This document shows, in pieces, positions 31,519 to 40,293 of a stretch of 64,000 nucleotides of DNA; position 1 is the stretch's first letter, and each line of letters begins with the position of its first letter. The DNA is taken from the NCBI RefSeq assembly GCF_024628865.1, contig NZ_CP102384.1, forward strand, positions 321,001 through 385,000, read 5' to 3'. Origin of the DNA: Sphingopyxis sp. DBS4 (GTDB lineage Bacteria; Pseudomonadota; Alphaproteobacteria; Sphingomonadales; Sphingomonadaceae). Under the pieces are notes generated by a model. It had not been told where the DNA came from. It was given only the letters and a program-made list of their open reading frames with translations, and searched no databases. The translations under genes were made by a program, and so were the position numbers.

Positions 31519-32394
31519 ATGAAGAACCCCGACACCCACGTTCACGACATCCCGCCGCCGGGCGCCGCGGCCGACTGGACGATTTCGCAGGATTGGGACG
31601 CCTTCACCGCCGACGAGCATGCGATGTGGGATCGGCTGTTCGCGCGCCAGTCGGCGATGCTGCCCGGCCGTGCGTCGGAGGCCTTCCTGCGCGGGATCGA
31701 TGTGCTGCGGCTCGAAAAGCCGGGCATTCCCGACTATCGCGAACTCAACGCTCGGCTGATGGCCGCGACCGGGTGGCAGGTCGTCGCGGTGCCGGGGCTG
31801 GTGCCCGACGATGTCTTTTTCGATCATCTCGCGAACCGGCGCTTCCCCGCGGGCAATTTCATCCGCACGCCGGAACAGCTCGACTATCTGCAGGAACCCG
31901 ACGTCTTCCATGACGTCTTCGGCCATGTCCCGATGCTCGCCGATCCGGTGTTCGCCGATTATATGGTCGCCTACGGCGAGGGGGGCCTCCGCAGTCTCAA
32001 GTTCGATGCGCTGAAACAATTGGCGCGCCTCTATTGGTACACGGTCGAATTCGGTCTGATCCGCGAAGCGGGCGGGCTTCGCATCTATGGCGCGGGGATC
32101 GTCTCCTCCTTTGCCGAAAGCGTCTTCGCGCTCGATTCGGACAGCCCGAACCGCATCGGCTTCGACCTCGCGCGCGTGATGCGCACCGATTACCGGATCG
32201 ACGATTTCCAGCAGAATTATTTCGTCGTCGACAGCCTCGGCCAATTGCTCGACGTGACGGTGAACACCGATTTCGCGCCGCTCTATGCCGCCAACGCCGC
32301 GCTGCCGTCGATCCCGATCGCCGACATATTGCCCGGCGACGAGGTGATGACGCACGGCACGCAGGATTATGCGCTGGGCAGGCAAAACGTCTAA
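31519..32394 (+). CDS. phhA: Phenylalanine 4-monooxygenase
   Basis: 291 residues, matching monomeric bacterial phenylalanine hydroxylase. The non-haem iron ligands are visible: H131 and H136 in HDVFGHVP, and E177 in YWYTVEFGL. It converts phenylalanine to tyrosine with O2 and a reduced pterin. A pteridine-reductase-like SDR next to folB (59424-60553) in this window could help supply that cofactor. It converges on prmA. Confidence 0.96.
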   Translation: MKNPDTHVHDIPPPGAAADWTISQDWDAFTADEHAMWDRLFARQSAMLPGRASEAFLRGIDVLRLEKPGIPDYRELNARLMAATGWQVVAVPGLVPDDVFFDHLANRRFPAGNFIRTPEQLDYLQEPDVFHDVFGHVPMLADPVFADYMVAYGEGGLRSLKFDALKQLARLYWYTVEFGLIREAGGLRIYGAGIVSSFAESVFALDSDSPNRIGFDLARVMRTDYRIDDFQQNYFVVDSLGQLLDVTVNTDFAPLYAANAALPSIPIADILPGDEVMTHGTQDYALGRQNV

Positions 32395-32421
32395 ATCCTT
32401 CGGGAATTGGGCGCCTGTTGG

Positions 32422-33393
32422 CTACCAGCTCCCGAACGTCGCGTCCGACGGGTTTGCCCGGTGGAAGGCGCGTTCCTTCCGTCGCCAACCGTAACGCCGG
32501 CGCTTGACGAGCAGCAGGCACGGCCACTCCGCGCTGCCACCGCGCGCGGCCAGGCGGAAGCCATGCGCGCGATAGGCGGCGAGCACCGGCTCCATCTGCC
32601 GCGCGATCAGCCCGGCGAGGATCGCATGGCCGCCGGGCGCCGTGGCGCTCGCGATATCGGGGGCGAGGGTGATCAGCGGCCCCGCGAGAATATTCGCGAC
32701 GACCAGATCATAAGGCGCCCGGTGCCGGATCGCCGGATGATCGGTCCCCGGCGCGACCGCGAGCGCGAGCCGCCCGCCGCCTCGGCCCAGCGGCACGCCA
32801 TTGATCGCGGCATTGTCTCTGGTCACGAAAATGCTCGCGGGGTCGATGTCCGACGCGATCACGCGCGCGCGCGGCCACAGCGCCAGCGCGGCGAAAGCGA
32901 GGAGGCCGGTGCCGGTGCCGATGTCGGCGATGTTGCGCGGGCTGGCTCCGGCGCGCGCCAGCCGGTCGAGCATCGCAAGGCAACCCGCGGTCGTGTCATG
33001 CCCGCCGGTGCCGAAGGCCTGACTCGCGTCGATCAGGAAGGGGGTGCTGCCCGGTGGCACGCGGTCGGCATAGCTGCTCGTATGGACGAAGAAGCGGCCT
33101 GCCTGCACCGGCTCGAGCCCCTGCTGCGACAGCGTGACCCAATCCTCTTCGGCAAGCTGCTCGACGACGGGTTGCCTGCCCTTGGCGCTCGGGACCAGCC
33201 GCTGCAGCAGCTTGAGCAGCGCCGTGCCGGGCTTTTCGTCCATATAGGCATCGAGCTGCCAATGCCCGCTGTCTTCTTCGATTTCGCGGGTGACGACGAC
33301 GGGGGCTTCGGCCAGCGCGTCGAGTTCGGGAATTTCCCCCGACAGCGCCTCGGCTTCGGCGCGGGTGCAGGGGAGGGAGACGATCCAGCTCAT
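32422..33393 (-). CDS. prmA: Ribosomal protein L11 methyltransferase PrmA
   Basis: 323 residues from the ATG at 33393 (MSWIVSLPC); the open frame reaches further but without homology. The SAM-binding core is FGTGGHDTTAGCLAMLD and IADIGTGTGLLAFAAL, and the catalytic region is YDLVVANILAGPL, as in PrmA. It methylates ribosomal protein L11. The gene's 3' end converges on phhA with 27 bp between stops. Confidence 0.94.
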   Translation of the reverse strand: MSWIVSLPCTRAEAEALSGEIPELDALAEAPVVVTREIEEDSGHWQLDAYMDEKPGTALLKLLQRLVPSAKGRQPVVEQLAEEDWVTLSQQGLEPVQAGRFFVHTSSYADRVPPGSTPFLIDASQAFGTGGHDTTAGCLAMLDRLARAGASPRNIADIGTGTGLLAFAALALWPRARVIASDIDPASIFVTRDNAAINGVPLGRGGGRLALAVAPGTDHPAIRHRAPYDLVVANILAGPLITLAPDIASATAPGGHAILAGLIARQMEPVLAAYRAHGFRLAARGGSAEWPCLLLVKRRRYGWRRKERAFHRANPSDATFGSW

Positions 33394-33460
33394 GCCAACT
33401 GGCTTAGGCGGCGGGTTAGGGCTTGCCAAGGTTGGACCGAACCGACGTGCCACCCTTACC

Positions 33461-33539
33461 TCGTCATCCCGGCGAAGGTCGGGATCTCGACGGTGAATAG
33501 AACGCAAGGGTGAGATCCCGGCCTTCGCCGAGATGACGA
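33461..33539. repeat. Family C palindromic repeat
   Basis: Left arm TCGTCATCCCGGCGAAGGTC, right arm ending GGCCTTCGCCGAGATGACGA, inverted, with a 20-25 bp non-pairing centre. It lies between prmA and the chemoreceptor gene. Confidence 0.82.
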
Positions 33540-33559
33540 TTGGAGAGAGGGTGCCGGCG

Positions 33560-34912
33560 TCACGCCACCCGGCGGCTGAACTCGCTGGCGGCCTTTTCGA
33601 GCGACTGGAGGCGGTCGCCCATCTTGGCGAATTCGCCGCTCAGCGTGCTGATCTCGCCCGCGACCATGCCCGAATCGTTGCGGATGCTGGCGATCGTCGA
33701 CGACATCGAGTCGGCGGCGAGCGCGGTTTCGTCGACCGCGGCGGTGATCGAAGTGACCGTCTGCGCCTGCGCGTCCATCGCGTCGCGGATGCGCTGGGCC
33801 GAGGTCTGGACCTCGACGATCGTCGCCTGGATCGACTGGTTCGCCGATACCGATCCGCGCGTCGCCTGCTGGATCGCCGTGATCTTGCCCGCGATGTCGT
33901 CGGTCGCGCGCGCGGTTTCGTTGGCGAGGCTTTTCACTTCCTGCGCGACCACGGCAAAACCGCGGCCGGACTCGCCCGCGCGCGCCGCCTCGATCGTGGC
34001 GTTGAGCGCGAGGAGGTTGGTCTGCCCCGCGATCTCGCGGATCAGGCCCAAGATGGATTCGATCGATTCGGCGTGGCGCGACAGCGCTTCGGACATGGCG
34101 ACCGCTTCGCCCGCCTGTTCCGACGCGCGGGTTGCGACGCTGGCCGAGGCTTCGACCTCGCTGCGCGCATCCTCGATCGCGCGGATCAGCCCGGCGGCGG
34201 TCGAGGCCGCCTCGCGCATCGCCATCGCCGATTGCTCGGACGCGGCGGCGACTTCGCTCGTCTTGGCGATCATGCCCTTTGCCGCCTGGTCGGCCGAGGC
34301 CGCCTGCTTCGCGAGCTGCTGGCGCGCGGTGTCGGTGTCCTGCACCAGCGACGCGATCGAGCGGTCGAAATCGCCTGCGAGCGTCTGCCGCTCGCCAGAG
34401 ATGACCGCGCGGTCCAGCTTTTCGGCATAGCGCTGCATGATGTCATATTCGAGCAGGCCGAGCCGATTGACGGCGCTGGCCAGCCGGACGATGCGGTTCG
34501 CATCGTTCCCGCACGCCGCGACGACATATTCGAGCGTCAGCCGCTGGCTTTCGGCCATGCACGACATCACCGAAGCGAGCGGCAGCTTGACGCGCCGCGC
34601 CATATGCGTGTTCTGACAGGCGATCGTCGCGACTTCCTGTCCCGCGGGGTCGCTATATTTGAGCGCGGTGTGGCGCGCGCTGCCACGGACATAGGATTCG
34701 TAGAGCTCGCCCTCGACCGGACGGTCGACCGAGGGAAGCGCGTTGAAGGCGTCCCAATAGGCGCGCGCGATCACCTCTTCGCGCCCGGCGATGATCGCCT
34801 GGATTTCGGCCGAGTGCGCGGCGAGCTGCCCGTCGAGATCGTAAAAGGGAAAGCGATCCGCCATCAGAACGGGATCGATCTGCTGCTTATGAATGGGATT
34901 TTCCTTCACCAT
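33560..34912 (-). CDS. Soluble methyl-accepting chemotaxis-type receptor, possibly globin-coupled
   Basis: About 450 residues from the ATG at 34912. There is no transmembrane segment. The C-terminal half is a chemoreceptor signalling domain with the conserved hairpin [21 protein letters not shown] and [15 protein letters not shown]. The N-terminal ~180 residues are helical and include [16 protein letters not shown], where H103 could be the proximal haem ligand of a protoglobin-like sensor domain, as in HemAT. Haem binding is inferred. No che genes are adjacent. Confidence 0.85.
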   Translation of the reverse strand: MVKENPIHKQQIDPVLMADRFPFYDLDGQLAAHSAEIQAIIAGREEVIARAYWDAFNALPSVDRPVEGELYESYVRGSARHTALKYSDPAGQEVATIACQNTHMARRVKLPLASVMSCMAESQRLTLEYVVAACGNDANRIVRLASAVNRLGLLEYDIMQRYAEKLDRAVISGERQTLAGDFDRSIASLVQDTDTARQQLAKQAASADQAAKGMIAKTSEVAAASEQSAMAMREAASTAAGLIRAIEDARSEVEASASVATRASEQAGEAVAMSEALSRHAESIESILGLIREIAGQTNLLALNATIEAARAGESGRGFAVVAQEVKSLANETARATDDIAGKITAIQQATRGSVSANQSIQATIVEVQTSAQRIRDAMDAQAQTVTSITAAVDETALAADSMSSTIASIRNDSGMVAGEISTLSGEFAKMGDRLQSLEKAASEFSRRVA

Positions 34913-35094
34913 GATCCGTTTCCCCGATCCCCAAAAACCGCGACTCGCACGACACACAGCTCTGCGGCTGCCATGACTTTCGAAACTTGCCGGTCAGATA
35001 TGAAAGGACATTGGTAAAAGCGCCGTTAACCAGCTGTGCCGATTGTGCCGGGAAAGCGCGGCTCCCCGGCAGGGCGCGCCGCCCGAACTTCCTC

Positions 35095-35160
35095 TTTGTG
35101 GCTTCGTGTCTTTGTGCGAAAACAAGATAATCGCAGGACGACACAAAGAAAGCCGAGACG
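35095..35160. repeat. Degenerate partial copy of the bamD-recN repeat
   Basis: Within the gap between the chemoreceptor and ald, CTTTGTGGCTTCGTGTCTTTG (about 35094-35114) and a later CACAAAGAAAG (about 35141-35151) resemble the arms of the repeat at 20955-21179, but with mismatches. The rest of 34913-35204 shows no gene. Confidence 0.5.
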
Positions 35161-35204
35161 CACAGGCGAGGCCGCGCGTCCGGCGCCCGATATGGAGAGC
35201 GACC

Positions 35205-36320
35205 ATGATCATCGGCACCCCCAGGGAAATCAAGAATCACGAATATCGCGTCGGCCTGACCCCCGAAAGCGCGCGCGAACTCGTCGTGCACGGGCACCGC
35301 GTCCTCGTCGAGACCGGCGCGGGCGAGGGGATCGGCGCGCATGACCGCTTCTACGAACAGGCGGGTGCCGAGATCGTCGGAACGCCCGCCGAAATCTTCG
35401 CCACCTGCGAGATGGTGGTGAAGGTCAAGGAACCGCAGCCGGCCGAGCGCGCGATGCTGCGTCCGGGGCAGATCCTCTACACCTATCTTCACCTTGCCCC
35501 CGATCCCGACCAGACGCGCGACCTGATGAAATCGGGCGCGGTGTGCATCGCCTATGAGACCGTCACCAGCCCGCACGGCGGCCTGCCGCTGCTGAAGCCG
35601 ATGAGTCAGGTCGCGGGGCGCATGTCGATCCAGGCCGGCGCGACCGCGCTCGAAAAGGCGCACGGCGGCCGCGGCGTGCTGCTCGGCGGCGTGCCGGGGG
35701 TGGCGCCGGGCAAGATCTGCATCATCGGCGGCGGCGTCGTCGGCTTCAACGCGGCGCAGATGGCGGCGGGGCTCGGTGCCGACGTCACCATCCTCGACCG
35801 CGATCCCGAAGTGCTCGAACGCGTCGGCACCTTTTTCGAGGCGCGGGCGAAGACGCGCTTCTCGAACCGTGCCAATCTGGCCGAATGCGTGGCGGAGGCC
35901 GATCTCGTCATCGGCGCGGTGCTGATCCCCGGCGCCGAAGCGCCGAAGCTGGTGACGCGTGACATGCTGGGGACGATGCGTCCGGGTTCGGTGCTCGTCG
36001 ACGTCGCGATCGACCAGGGCGGCTGTTTCGAGACCAGCCACGCGACGACGCACGCCGATCCGACCTATGTGGTCGACGGCATCGTCCATTATGCGGTCGC
36101 CAACATGCCGGGCGCGGTCGCGCGCACCAGCACCTATGCGCTCAACAACGTCACTCTGCCGCACGCGCTCCGCATCGCCGATTTGGGCTGGAAAGAAGCT
36201 TTGCGACGCGACGTGCATCTTGCGCAGGGTTTGAACGTTTGGGATGGTAAGGTGACCTTCGAGGCCGTAGCCGAGGCGGTCGGAACCGATTATGTGCCTG
36301 TCGGCCAGGCGCTTGCCTGA
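35205..36320 (+). CDS. ald: Alanine dehydrogenase
   Basis: 371 residues from the ATG at 35205 ([20 protein letters not shown]), preceded by GGAGAG. The family hallmarks are present: the N-terminal catalytic domain with the [10 protein letters not shown] lysine region and YTYLHLAPD, and the NAD-binding Rossmann domain with [20 protein letters not shown]. It interconverts L-alanine and pyruvate plus ammonia with NAD. It stands alone; a small membrane-protein gene follows 18 bp later. Confidence 0.97.
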   Translation: MIIGTPREIKNHEYRVGLTPESARELVVHGHRVLVETGAGEGIGAHDRFYEQAGAEIVGTPAEIFATCEMVVKVKEPQPAERAMLRPGQILYTYLHLAPDPDQTRDLMKSGAVCIAYETVTSPHGGLPLLKPMSQVAGRMSIQAGATALEKAHGGRGVLLGGVPGVAPGKICIIGGGVVGFNAAQMAAGLGADVTILDRDPEVLERVGTFFEARAKTRFSNRANLAECVAEADLVIGAVLIPGAEAPKLVTRDMLGTMRPGSVLVDVAIDQGGCFETSHATTHADPTYVVDGIVHYAVANMPGAVARTSTYALNNVTLPHALRIADLGWKEALRRDVHLAQGLNVWDGKVTFEAVAEAVGTDYVPVGQALA

Positions 36321-36338
36321 GGAACGAGAAGAGAGACG

Positions 36339-36575
36339 ATGACGAATCAGGACCAGCCTCCCCACGACGAAGAGGAAAATGAAGTCATCCGCGCCGCGCG
36401 CGAGTTGCAGGCGCAGAAGGAAGCCGCCGAGGCCACCGAAGCGGCCGACAAGGACGCGGCGGCGAAGGATGACAGAAAGCGCGGCTGGAAGACGGCCGCC
36501 GCTGCGGGGATCGGGATTGGATCCGCCGCGGTGCTCGCGGCGCTGCTCTACGCGAACCGCGACAAGATCAAGTAA
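36339..36575 (+). CDS. Small single-span membrane protein, hypothetical
   Basis: 78 residues: an acidic, Ala/Glu/Lys-rich helical N-terminus (EEENEVIRAARELQAQKEAAEA), then one hydrophobic segment near 52-71 (TAAAAGIGIGSAAVLAALLYA) and a short positive C-terminus (NRDKIK). It resembles small sphingomonad membrane proteins of unknown role. It starts after GAGAAGAGAG and 18 bp behind ald, so it may be co-transcribed with it. Confidence 0.75.
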   Translation: MTNQDQPPHDEEENEVIRAARELQAQKEAAEATEAADKDAAAKDDRKRGWKTAAAAGIGIGSAAVLAALLYANRDKIK

Positions 36576-36625
36576 ATGGGGTCCTTCCCGGCGCGTCGCG
36601 GCGGGGAGGGGGCGAAGCGCCGCCT

Positions 36626-36639
36626 TTGATCGGGATCAA
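36626..36639. promoter_or_regulatory. FNR/FixK-type box upstream of the flavin monooxygenase
   Basis: TTGATCGGGATCAA is a perfect match to the TTGAT-N4-ATCAA consensus of FNR/FixK/Anr regulators. It is centred about 66 bp upstream of the ATG at 36699 and 58 bp after the preceding gene's stop, in promoter position. Confidence 0.65.
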
Positions 36640-36698
36640 TGTCCTCTCCTCGTCGCCGCGCCATGATATGGCGAACGAACAGAAACGGGAGCTGGAAG

Positions 36699-38249
36699 AT
36701 GTCGAAGTCGAATGCCGATCGTGCCGCCGCGGGCCGGGCGCCTATCCACGTCGATGTGCTGATCACCGGCGCGGGGATTTCGGGCATCGGCTCCGCCCAT
36801 CATCTCCAGCAGCAATGCCCCGGCAAGAGCTATGCGATCCTCGAGGCGAAGGAGACGTTCGGCGGGACGTGGGACACGCATAAATATCCCGGCGTGCGCT
36901 CGGACTCGGATCTCTACACCTTCGGCTATCGCTTCAAGCCCTGGGTTGGCGCGCCGATCGCGAGCGGCGCCGAGATTCTCAAATATTTGGGCGAGGTGAT
37001 CGAGGAAAACGACATCGGCGCCCATATCCATTATGGGCACCGCATCACCGCCTGCCGCTGGTCGAGCGCCGACAATCTCTGGACCGTCGAGGCGGTTCGC
37101 GCCGCGGACGGCGCCACCGCTGTCTTCACCGCGGGCTTCCTCTGGATGTGTCAGGGCTATTACGACCATGAAAAGCCCTACATCCCCGACTGGCCGGGGC
37201 TTGCCGACTATCGGGGCCGGTTCGTCCACGCCCAGCTCTGGGACCCGTCGACCGATTATGCGGGCAAGCGCATCCTCGTGATCGGATCGGGCGCCACCGC
37301 CGCGACCGTCGTCCCCGCCTTCGCCGAAAAGGCCGCGCATGTGACGATGCTCCAGCGCTCGCCCACCTATTTCTTCTGCAGCGAGAACAAGAACGAACTG
37401 GCGGACCGGTTGCGCGAGGTCGGGATCGACGAGCCGACAGTGCACCGCGTCGTGCGCGCGCAGATCATGCACGATCAGGATCAGATGACGCGGCGCTGCC
37501 AGACCGAGCCCGATCAGGTGTTCGAGGAATTGAAGGAGCTGATCCGCGCCTTCTCCGGCGACCCGAACTTCGCGTTCGAGCCGCATTTCACGCCCAGATA
37601 TCGCGTATGGCAGCAGCGGCTGGCCTTCTGCCCCGAAGGCGACATCTTCAAGGCGGCGGTGCAGGGCAAGCTCAGCGTCGTCACCGACACCATCGATCGC
37701 TTCACCGGAAAGGGCGTCCGCACCGCCAGCGGCGAGGAGATCGAGGCGGACATCATCGTCGCGGCGACCGGGTTCAACCTGTCGGTGATGGGCGGCATTC
37801 CCTTCAGCGTCGACGGCGCGCCCGTCGACTGGGCGGATACCGTCACCTATCGCGGGATGATGATGACCGGCGTCCCGAACCTCGCCTGGGTCATGGGCTA
37901 TTTCCGCGCGAGCTGGACACTGCGCGTCGACATGGTGGGCGATTTCGTCTGCAATCTTCTGGGTCATATGGACGACATTGGCGCGAGGAAGGTCGAGGTC
38001 GCGTTGCGGCCGGAGGATGCCGGCATGGCGATCCTGCCGTGGATCGAGGCCGACAATTTCAATCCCGGCTATCTGATGCGCGGCCTCGACGCGATGCCGC
38101 GCCGCGGCGACAAGCCCGAATGGCGGCACAATCAGGATTATTGGGCGGAAAAGGACGCCTTCCCGCTGATCGACCTGAGGGGAGCGGAATTCGTCTACGA
38201 TGGCCAGCGTTCGTCGCCGGAACTGGCGAGCGCCGTCGCGGCCGAATAG
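36699..38249 (+). CDS. Baeyer-Villiger-type flavin monooxygenase
   Basis: 516 residues from the ATG at 36699, after GGGAGCTGGAAG. FAD motif GAGISGIG (residues 24-31) and FGGTWDTHKYPGVRSDSDLYTFGY are typical of class B flavoprotein monooxygenases. The BVMO fingerprint appears as YRGRFVHAQLWD (Y in place of the leading F). The NADPH motif is VIGSGATAATVVPAFAEKA. Such enzymes insert oxygen into ketones, giving esters. The substrate is unknown. A TTGAT-N4-ATCAA box upstream suggests oxygen-related regulation. Confidence 0.92.
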   Translation: MSKSNADRAAAGRAPIHVDVLITGAGISGIGSAHHLQQQCPGKSYAILEAKETFGGTWDTHKYPGVRSDSDLYTFGYRFKPWVGAPIASGAEILKYLGEVIEENDIGAHIHYGHRITACRWSSADNLWTVEAVRAADGATAVFTAGFLWMCQGYYDHEKPYIPDWPGLADYRGRFVHAQLWDPSTDYAGKRILVIGSGATAATVVPAFAEKAAHVTMLQRSPTYFFCSENKNELADRLREVGIDEPTVHRVVRAQIMHDQDQMTRRCQTEPDQVFEELKELIRAFSGDPNFAFEPHFTPRYRVWQQRLAFCPEGDIFKAAVQGKLSVVTDTIDRFTGKGVRTASGEEIEADIIVAATGFNLSVMGGIPFSVDGAPVDWADTVTYRGMMMTGVPNLAWVMGYFRASWTLRVDMVGDFVCNLLGHMDDIGARKVEVALRPEDAGMAILPWIEADNFNPGYLMRGLDAMPRRGDKPEWRHNQDYWAEKDAFPLIDLRGAEFVYDGQRSSPELASAVAAE

Positions 38250-38258
38250 CGGGCGCGC

Positions 38259-39038
38259 TCAGGCGCGGAGGCGGCTTGTCCCCACCTCGTCGCGGCGCAG
38301 GGTCAGGACTTCGACGCCGGTGCCGGTGACCGCGACGGTGTGCTCGAATTGGGCCGACAGCTTGCGGTCGTCCGTCACCACCGTCCATCCGTCCTCTTCG
38401 GTCGAAACCTTGCGGCTGCCCTGATTGAGCATCGGCTCGATCGTGAAGACCATGCCTTCGCGCAGCCGCACCCCGGACCCGCGGCGCCCGAAATGGAGCA
38501 CCGACGGCTCCTCGTGCATCTCGCGGCCGATGCCGTGCCCGCAATAGTCGCGCACGACCGAATAGCCGTTCCGCTTCGCGTGGCGCTCGATCGCGAAGCC
38601 GATGTCGCCGAGATGCGCGCCGGGCCGCACCTGCGCGATGCCCTGCCACATCGCTTCCTCGGTCACCTTGACCAGCCGCCGCGCCGCGGGCGCGACCGCG
38701 CCGACGAGATAGGTCTTGCTCGAATCGGCGATGAAGCCGTTCTTTTCGAGCGTGATGTCGAGGTTGATGATGTCGCCATCGCGGATAATCGCGTCGGCGT
38801 CGGGGACGCCGTGGCAGACGACATGGTTGATCGAGCAGTTGAGGACATATTTAAAGCCGTACTGACCCTTGCTCGCCGGCCGCGCGGCGAGGTCGACGGT
38901 GATGAAGTGCTCGACCAGATCGTTGACCTCCATCGTCGAGCGGCCCGCGAGGTCGAGCCCGTCGAGCATCTCGAACACCGAGGCCAGCAGGCGGCCCGAC
39001 TGGCGCATCAGGGCGATTTCGTCGGGGGTCTTGACCAT
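38259..39038 (-). CDS. map: Type I methionine aminopeptidase
   Basis: 259 residues from the ATG at 39038, one base after the stop of the ParD-like gene; an upstream in-frame start at 39071 would overlap that gene. The metal ligands are all recognisable: two Asp in INLDITLEKNGFIADSSKTY, His in CGHGIGREMHE, Glu in FTIEPML, and Glu in SAQFEHT, plus the substrate His in VVCHGVP. It removes N-terminal methionine from nascent proteins and is essential. Co-transcription with the antitoxin-like gene is the odd feature. Confidence 0.95.
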   Translation of the reverse strand: MVKTPDEIALMRQSGRLLASVFEMLDGLDLAGRSTMEVNDLVEHFITVDLAARPASKGQYGFKYVLNCSINHVVCHGVPDADAIIRDGDIINLDITLEKNGFIADSSKTYLVGAVAPAARRLVKVTEEAMWQGIAQVRPGAHLGDIGFAIERHAKRNGYSVVRDYCGHGIGREMHEEPSVLHFGRRGSGVRLREGMVFTIEPMLNQGSRKVSTEEDGWTVVTDDRKLSAQFEHTVAVTGTGVEVLTLRRDEVGTSRLRA

Positions 39039-39039
39039 C

Positions 39040-39246
39040 TCAGGCCGCCGCCTGGTCCGAGAGGCGGACATTCGCCGCGGCGAGCTGCATCCGGACGATT
39101 TCGTTGAACGACAGCGCCGGATTGGCCTCGGCGAGCATGCCGATCTTCATCCAATATTCGGCCTGCGCGTTGATCGACCGGCACATCACGGTGCTGGCGC
39201 GGCGCGCTTCCTCGTGCAGTTCGTCGTCGATTTTCACGATGCCCAT
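39040..39246 (-). CDS. ParD-like antitoxin-family protein
   Basis: 68 residues. The start KIDDELHEEARRASTVMCRSINAQAEYWMKIG has the ribbon-helix-helix pattern of the ParD-like family. No toxin gene is adjacent; the next gene, one base downstream, is map. A near-perfect palindrome lies 24 bp upstream of its start, compatible with autorepression by a ribbon-helix-helix dimer. It may be an antitoxin remnant turned regulator of map. That role is inferred. Confidence 0.82.
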   Translation of the reverse strand: MGIVKIDDELHEEARRASTVMCRSINAQAEYWMKIGMLAEANPALSFNEIVRMQLAAANVRLSDQAAA

Positions 39247-39269
39247 GGTCGGTCCTGATAGATAATAGA

Positions 39270-39295
39270 TATATGAAGCATATATGATTCGTATA
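39270..39295. promoter_or_regulatory. Palindromic operator candidate upstream of the ParD-like gene
   Basis: A 26-bp near-perfect palindrome centred on CATATATG: GAAGCATATATGATTC (39275-39290) with complementary TATA flanks. It lies 24-49 bp upstream of the ParD-like start, in promoter position, and is strikingly AT-rich for this genome. Confidence 0.6.
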
Positions 39296-39442
39296 TAGGC
39301 AAGTCAATCTTCGACCGCGTGGGCCTGTCGGACTGTCTCGCCCGGCTTAAACCGACATCATCATGCGCTAAGCAATTGCATATCGCGGCGGGAAGGCTTA
39401 ACCGGCCCCCATCGACCGACAGAGTCACGAAACGGGGCTGAT

Positions 39443-39892
39443 ATGGCTGGCAAGGAAACGAGCGGGCGACCGCTTTCACCGCATCTGCAGGTGTATAAAT
39501 GGGCGCCTTCGATGGCGGTCTCGATTTTCCACCGCATCACGGGCGACGGGCTCGCGATCGTCGGGGCGCTGATGTTCCTCTGGTGGCTCGGCGCGCTCGC
39601 CGCGGGTCCCGAGGCCTATGCCGCTTTCGTCGCCTGCGTCTGGAAAGATCCGAGCCCCGAAATCAGCGCGCTGCATCAGGTGACCAACATCCTCGGCAAG
39701 GTGGTGCTGGTCGGCCTGACCTGGGCCTTCTTCCAGCATCTCTTCTCGGGCCTCCGCCACTTCGTGCTCGATACCGGCGCGGGCTATGAGCTCAGGACCA
39801 ACCGGCTTTGGTCGATCCTCGTTTTCGTCGGCGCGATCCTCGCGACCGCCGCCGTCTGGCTCTACATCGCGCAGGAGGCGCTCAATGGGTAA
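39443..39892 (+). CDS. sdhC: Succinate dehydrogenase cytochrome b556 subunit
   Basis: 149 residues with three hydrophobic helices. Typical SdhC motifs are PLSPHLQVYKW, SIFHRITGDGL and the haem-ligand region HLFSGLRHFVLDTG. It anchors SdhAB in the inner membrane and carries haem b and the quinone site with SdhD. The stop overlaps the sdhD start, so the genes are coupled. Confidence 0.95.
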   Translation: MAGKETSGRPLSPHLQVYKWAPSMAVSIFHRITGDGLAIVGALMFLWWLGALAAGPEAYAAFVACVWKDPSPEISALHQVTNILGKVVLVGLTWAFFQHLFSGLRHFVLDTGAGYELRTNRLWSILVFVGAILATAAVWLYIAQEALNG

Positions 39893-40292
39893 CGGTACGC
39901 GCCTCGGCCGCGTGCGCGGGCTCGGCCCGTCACATCACGGCACCGGCCACTGGCTGCAGCAGCGCCTGACCGCGCTCGGCAACCTCCTGCTCGTCACCTG
40001 GTTCTTCGTCTCGCTGATCCGCCTGCCGCTCGGCGATCATGGCGCGGTCTATCGCTGGGCGTCGAACCCGATGGTCGCGCTTGCGCTGATCCTGCTCGTC
40101 ATCAGCGTCTTCTGGCATTTCCGCCTCGGCCTTCAGGTGATGATCGAGGATTATGTCCACGGCGAAGCGACCAAGCTGCTGTCGCTCGTCATCCTGAATT
40201 TCTACGCGATCGGCGGCGCCGCTTTCGGTATCTTCGCCATTGTCCGCATCGCGCTTGCGCCCGCCGCCGGGCTCGCTCCGGGGGGCATGTGA
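39885..40292 (+). CDS. sdhD: Succinate dehydrogenase membrane anchor subunit
   Basis: 135 residues from the ATG at 39885, overlapping the sdhC stop. Motifs: [20 protein letters not shown], and [17 protein letters not shown], which holds the haem-ligand histidine and the DY pair. Three hydrophobic helices are visible. It is followed by sdhA after 1 bp. Confidence 0.94.
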   Translation: MGNGTRLGRVRGLGPSHHGTGHWLQQRLTALGNLLLVTWFFVSLIRLPLGDHGAVYRWASNPMVALALILLVISVFWHFRLGLQVMIEDYVHGEATKLLSLVILNFYAIGGAAFGIFAIVRIALAPAAGLAPGGM

Positions 40293-40293
40293 C

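Noticed and set aside
30686..36639. The Crp-like regulator at 30686 as the factor binding the FNR-type box at 36626
   Set aside because: It lacks the N-terminal cysteines and the ExxSR recognition helix of FNR, so it should read another site.
39040..39246. ParD-like gene as half of a toxin-antitoxin pair
   Set aside because: No toxin-sized gene of the ParE/RelE type on either side; neighbours are map and the sdh operon.
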